Positions 32,081 through 34,421 of a DNA stretch of 34,421 nt are shown piece by piece. Source of the stretch: an uncultured Coriobacteriaceae bacterium (GTDB taxonomy: Bacteria; Actinomycetota; Coriobacteriia; Coriobacteriales; Atopobiaceae); contig UQSV01000010.1 of NCBI GenBank assembly GCA_900543875.1, forward strand, positions 1 through 34,421, read 5' to 3'. The notes below the pieces were generated by a model, which searched no databases, had not been told where the DNA came from, and saw only the letters and a program-made list of their open reading frames with translations. The position numbers and the translations under genes are program-made. Within the stretch, counting starts at the first letter, position 1, and every line of letters starts with the position of its first letter.

Positions 32081-32106
32081 GGGGAGGGCTCCGTGGAGCC
32101 CTCCCC
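32081..32106 (-). terminator. 12-base-pair hairpin after pnp, probable terminator or processing stem
   Basis: GGGGAGGGCTCC and GGAGCCCTCCCC enclose only two bases. On the reverse strand it is followed by the AT-rich ATGTTGCATAATTACTTG rather than a T run. It lies 60 bases after the pnp stop. Confidence 0.45.
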
Positions 32107-32166
32107 TGCTGCGTTCAAGCTAAAACCTCAGGTGCGCCTAGGCACGCTCAGAGTCAGAGCGCTCGC

Positions 32167-34421
32167 CTAGCCCTCGTGGTGACGGCGCGGGGCGCGGCCG
32201 GAGCCGGCGTTGCCGTTGTCACCGGGGTGACGACGCGGCTTGCCCTGCCCGCGGCGCTCGCCGCGAGGCTCGTGGTGGTCGCCGTGACCGCCCTTGGAGC
32301 CACCGGGAACCTCGGGCTTGTCGAGGCGATCGAGCGAAATCTTGCCTTTCTCGTCGACCTCGAGGACCTTGACCTTGACCTCGTCGCCGATGGAGAGGAC
32401 GTCCTCGACCTTGTCGACGCGACCCTGGGCGACGCGGGAGATGTGGAGCAGGCCGTCCTTGCCGGGCAGCAGCTCGACGAACGCGCCGAAGGGCTGGATG
32501 CCCACGACGCGGCCGGTGTACTCCTCGCCCACCTCGGGCACCTTGACGATGGCCTTGATGCGGGCCGCGGCGTCCTGGGCAGCGCCGTCGGTGCCGGCGA
32601 TGAAGACGTTGCCGTCCTCCTGGATGTCGATCGTGGCGCCCGTGTCGTCCTGGATGCCGCGGATGACCTTGCCGCCCGAGCCGATGACGTCACGAATCTT
32701 GTCGGTCGGAATCTGGATCGTGATGATCTGCGGCGCAGTGTCCTTGGGAGTCTCGCGCGGGGCGGGGATGGCGTCGAGCATCGTCTGCAGGATGAAGGCG
32801 CGACCCTCGTGGGCCTGGTGCAGCGCCTGCGAGAGGATCTCGGGCGTGAGGCCGGTGGCCTTGTTGTCCATCTGCATGGCGGTGATGCCGCGCTCGGTGC
32901 CCGTCACCTTGAAGTCCATGTCGCCGAGGAAGTCCTCGAGGCCCTGGATGTCGGACAGGACGACGGTCTTGCCCTCCTCCTGGATGAGGCCCATGGCGAT
33001 GCCGGAGACGGGGCGCTTCAGGGGCACGCCGGCGTCCATGAGGGCGAGCGTGGAGCCGCAGGTCGAGGCCATCGAAGAGGAGCCGTTGGACTCCATGACC
33101 TCGGAGACGACGCGAATCGTGTAGGGGAACTCCTCCTCGGAGGGGATCACCGGCAGAAGGGCGCGCTCGGCGAGGTTGCCGTGGCCAATCTCGCGGCGCT
33201 TGGGGCTGCCCATGCGGCCGGTCTCGCCGGTGCAGTAGGGCGGGAAGTTGTAGTGGTGGATGTAGCGCTTGCCGTCGACCGGCTCGATGGTGTCGAGGCG
33301 CTGCCACTCGTTGAGCATGCCCAGGGTGCAGACGGACAGCACCTGGGTCTGGCCGCGCTGGAAGAGGCCGGAGCCGTGGACGAGGGGCAGGTAGTCGGGC
33401 TTGACCATGAGCGGGCGGATCTCGTCGGCGGCACGGCCGTCAACGCGCTCGCCGGTCTCGACGACCATGCAGCGCATGGCGTGCTTCTCGAGGCTCTTGA
33501 GCTCGACGGGGATCTCGCGGCTGTACTGGGCCTGCTCCTCCTCGGTGAACTCGGCCTTGATGGCGGCTTTGAGCAACTCGACCTTGCCGATGCGCGAGAG
33601 CTTGTCGGCGTCCTTGAGGGCGGCGCTCATCTCGTCGTAGTGGGCGAAGACCTTGTCGTGAACGTAGGGCACGGGCTCGTCGTAGACGTACTCGCGCTGC
33701 TGGATCGGGCCGTTGATCTGCTCGACCTTCTCGAAGAACTTCTTCTGCTCGGCGCAGAAGGCAGCGATGGCCTCCTGGCCAAAGGCCATGGCGGCGAGCA
33801 TGTCCTCCTCGCTGATCTCGTCAGCGGAGGCCTCGAGCATCGAGATGAACGAGTCGGAGCCAGCGAGCTCGAGGTCGAGGTCGGAGGCGTCGCGCTCCTC
33901 GTAGGTGGCAGCGGGCAGGACCACGTCGGCCAACGCCATCATGGTCGGGGTCATGAACAGGTCGACCGACACGTTGAAGTCGCAGTTCATGAGGCCGATG
34001 TACATCTCCTGCGGGTCGGCGCCCATGCAGGCGAGCACGTTGTTCTGCTGCAGCCAGGTCGCGTGGATCTTGTAGGGCTCGCCGGTCGCCATGGTGTGGC
34101 GCAGCTCGTCGGGCTGGGCGATCTGGAAGCCGAAGTTGAGCAGCGGGTAGGCGTCGAGGCCGATGCGCTTGACCCAGGCCTCCTCGGGGCACAGCTCGCG
34201 GCCCCAGCCGCCGGCGTAGTTGAGGATCTCGGGCGGGGCGATGATGCCGCCCGGGACGTCGACGTTGCCGGTGATCTGGAAGCAGGCGGCGATCGCCTGG
34301 GAGGCGGGCAGCGCCTCCTTGGTCATGTCGACGGCGACGCCCCACTGCATGGTGCAGGGCTTGCTGTTCGCGAGGATGCGGGCGGCCTCGACGATCTTCT
34401 CCTCGGGGATCCAGGTGATCT
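32167..34421 (-). CDS. pnp: Polyribonucleotide nucleotidyltransferase lacking its N-terminal part, in a chimeric frame open at the window edge
   Basis: The frame is open from the window edge to 32167. Numbering from the internal ATG 34350, residues 155-727 are PNPase: the end of the first RNase PH domain and helical domain (155-280), the second RNase PH domain (about 285-525, with SNGSSSMAST and the catalytic Asp segment EDFLGDMDFKVTG), a KH domain (537-590, GSGG at 547-550), an S1 domain (597-667) and a basic Gly/His/Arg-rich tail. PNPase degrades RNA 3'-5' and works with RNase Y and J, both encoded here. About 165 residues of the first RNase PH domain are missing. In their place, in frame and without a stop, is part of a molybdopterin oxidoreductase (see 33883-34421). 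The expected upstream rpsO is not visible. As it stands the product could not be a normal PNPase trimer. Confidence 0.88.
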   Translation of the reverse strand, partial: ITWIPEEKIVEAARILANSKPCTMQWGVAVDMTKEALPASQAIAACFQITGNVDVPGGIIAPPEILNYAGGWGRELCPEEAWVKRIGLDAYPLLNFGFQIAQPDELRHTMATGEPYKIHATWLQQNNVLACMGADPQEMYIGLMNCDFNVSVDLFMTPTMMALADVVLPAATYEERDASDLDLELAGSDSFISMLEASADEISEEDMLAAMAFGQEAIAAFCAEQKKFFEKVEQINGPIQQREYVYDEPVPYVHDKVFAHYDEMSAALKDADKLSRIGKVELLKAAIKAEFTEEEQAQYSREIPVELKSLEKHAMRCMVVETGERVDGRAADEIRPLMVKPDYLPLVHGSGLFQRGQTQVLSVCTLGMLNEWQRLDTIEPVDGKRYIHHYNFPPYCTGETGRMGSPKRREIGHGNLAERALLPVIPSEEEFPYTIRVVSEVMESNGSSSMASTCGSTLALMDAGVPLKRPVSGIAMGLIQEEGKTVVLSDIQGLEDFLGDMDFKVTGTERGITAMQMDNKATGLTPEILSQALHQAHEGRAFILQTMLDAIPAPRETPKDTAPQIITIQIPTDKIRDVIGSGGKVIRGIQDDTGATIDIQEDGNVFIAGTDGAAQDAAARIKAIVKVPEVGEEYTGRVVGIQPFGAFVELLPGKDGLLHISRVAQGRVDKVEDVLSIGDEVKVKVLEVDEKGKISLDRLDKPEVPGGSKGGHGDHHEPRGERRGQGKPRRHPGDNGNAGSGRAPRRHHEG
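33883..34421 (-). other. Fragment of a DMSO-reductase-family molybdopterin oxidoreductase joined to pnp
   Basis: The 170 or so codons from the window edge down to about 33900 encode the middle of a molybdopterin enzyme: PCTMQWGVAVDM, then FQITGNVDVPGG, then NVLACMGADP and VVDLFMTPT-like VSVDLFMTPTMMALADVVLP, ending in AATYEERD. These are family landmarks of the molybdopterin-binding region. ITWIPEEKIVEAARILANSK is encoded upstream of the ATG at 34350, so that ATG is not a real start and the frame continues beyond the window. The switch to PNPase falls at TYEERDAS (33883-33906). No iron-sulfur or twin-arginine part is visible. Confidence 0.85.

Noticed and set aside
34348..34350. ATG at 34350 as the true start of a complete fusion protein.
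   Set aside because: The same frame continues to the window edge with family-like oxidoreductase sequence, so this Met is internal.

Overview
The window is GC-rich bacterial chromosome and reads as a member of the Coriobacteriia (Actinomycetota, Olsenella/Atopobium/Collinsella type). This placement is an inference from gene content and order, not from a database match. Two kinds of synteny support it. A CDP-alcohol phosphatidyltransferase lies near a GarA-like FHA protein and an FtsR-like MerR regulator, which is an actinobacterial association. A long reverse-strand block, ftsK-rodZ-yajQ-rimO-pgsA/cinA-recA-recX-rny-ATPase-spoVS-miaB-miaA-hflX, resembles the Bacillus spoIIIE-ymfM-pgsA-cinA-recA-rny-spoVS-miaB-miaA region. 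No mobile element, CRISPR array or phage module was seen.

Layout. 1-93: the 3' part of a tRNA-Pro(GGG) and its terminator. 153-3622: two overlapping ABC exporter half-transporters that look like a heterodimer. 3763-7214: PgsA2-like enzyme, D,D-carboxypeptidase, RidA-like protein, GarA-like FHA protein and FtsR-like MerR regulator. 7302-9586: apt and a ClC antiporter. 9702-11954 (reverse): trxB, dut, nrdR and an unknown 90-residue membrane protein. 11955-12157: a divergent control region with three SOS-type boxes. 12158-13587: lexA and an acyltransferase-like membrane protein. 13818-34421: all reverse strand, covering RNA modification, ribosome rescue, DNA repair, envelope assembly, chromosome segregation and RNA decay.

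How the genes fit together. The SOS circuit is visible directly. lexA has a box at its -35, recA has a box between -35 and -10, and a small single-pass membrane protein is transcribed away from lexA out of the same operator cluster. By analogy with YneA, DivS and ChiZ it is a candidate division inhibitor. Downstream of it on the same strand lie nrdR, dut and trxB, which concern dNTP synthesis and dUTP removal. RNA decay is represented by pnp, RNase J and RNase Y in one neighbourhood.

Most unusual points: (1) the final reading frame joins the middle of a molybdopterin oxidoreductase in frame to a PNPase lacking its N-terminal part, which is either a contig chimera or a recombination product; (2) the 90-residue LexA-divergent protein; (3) an uncharacterised GHKL ATPase between rny and spoVS; (4) a PgsA-CinA(PncC) fusion; (5) spoVS in what is probably a non-sporulating actinobacterium; (6) a long structured leader before rny and large hairpins between pnp and rnj.
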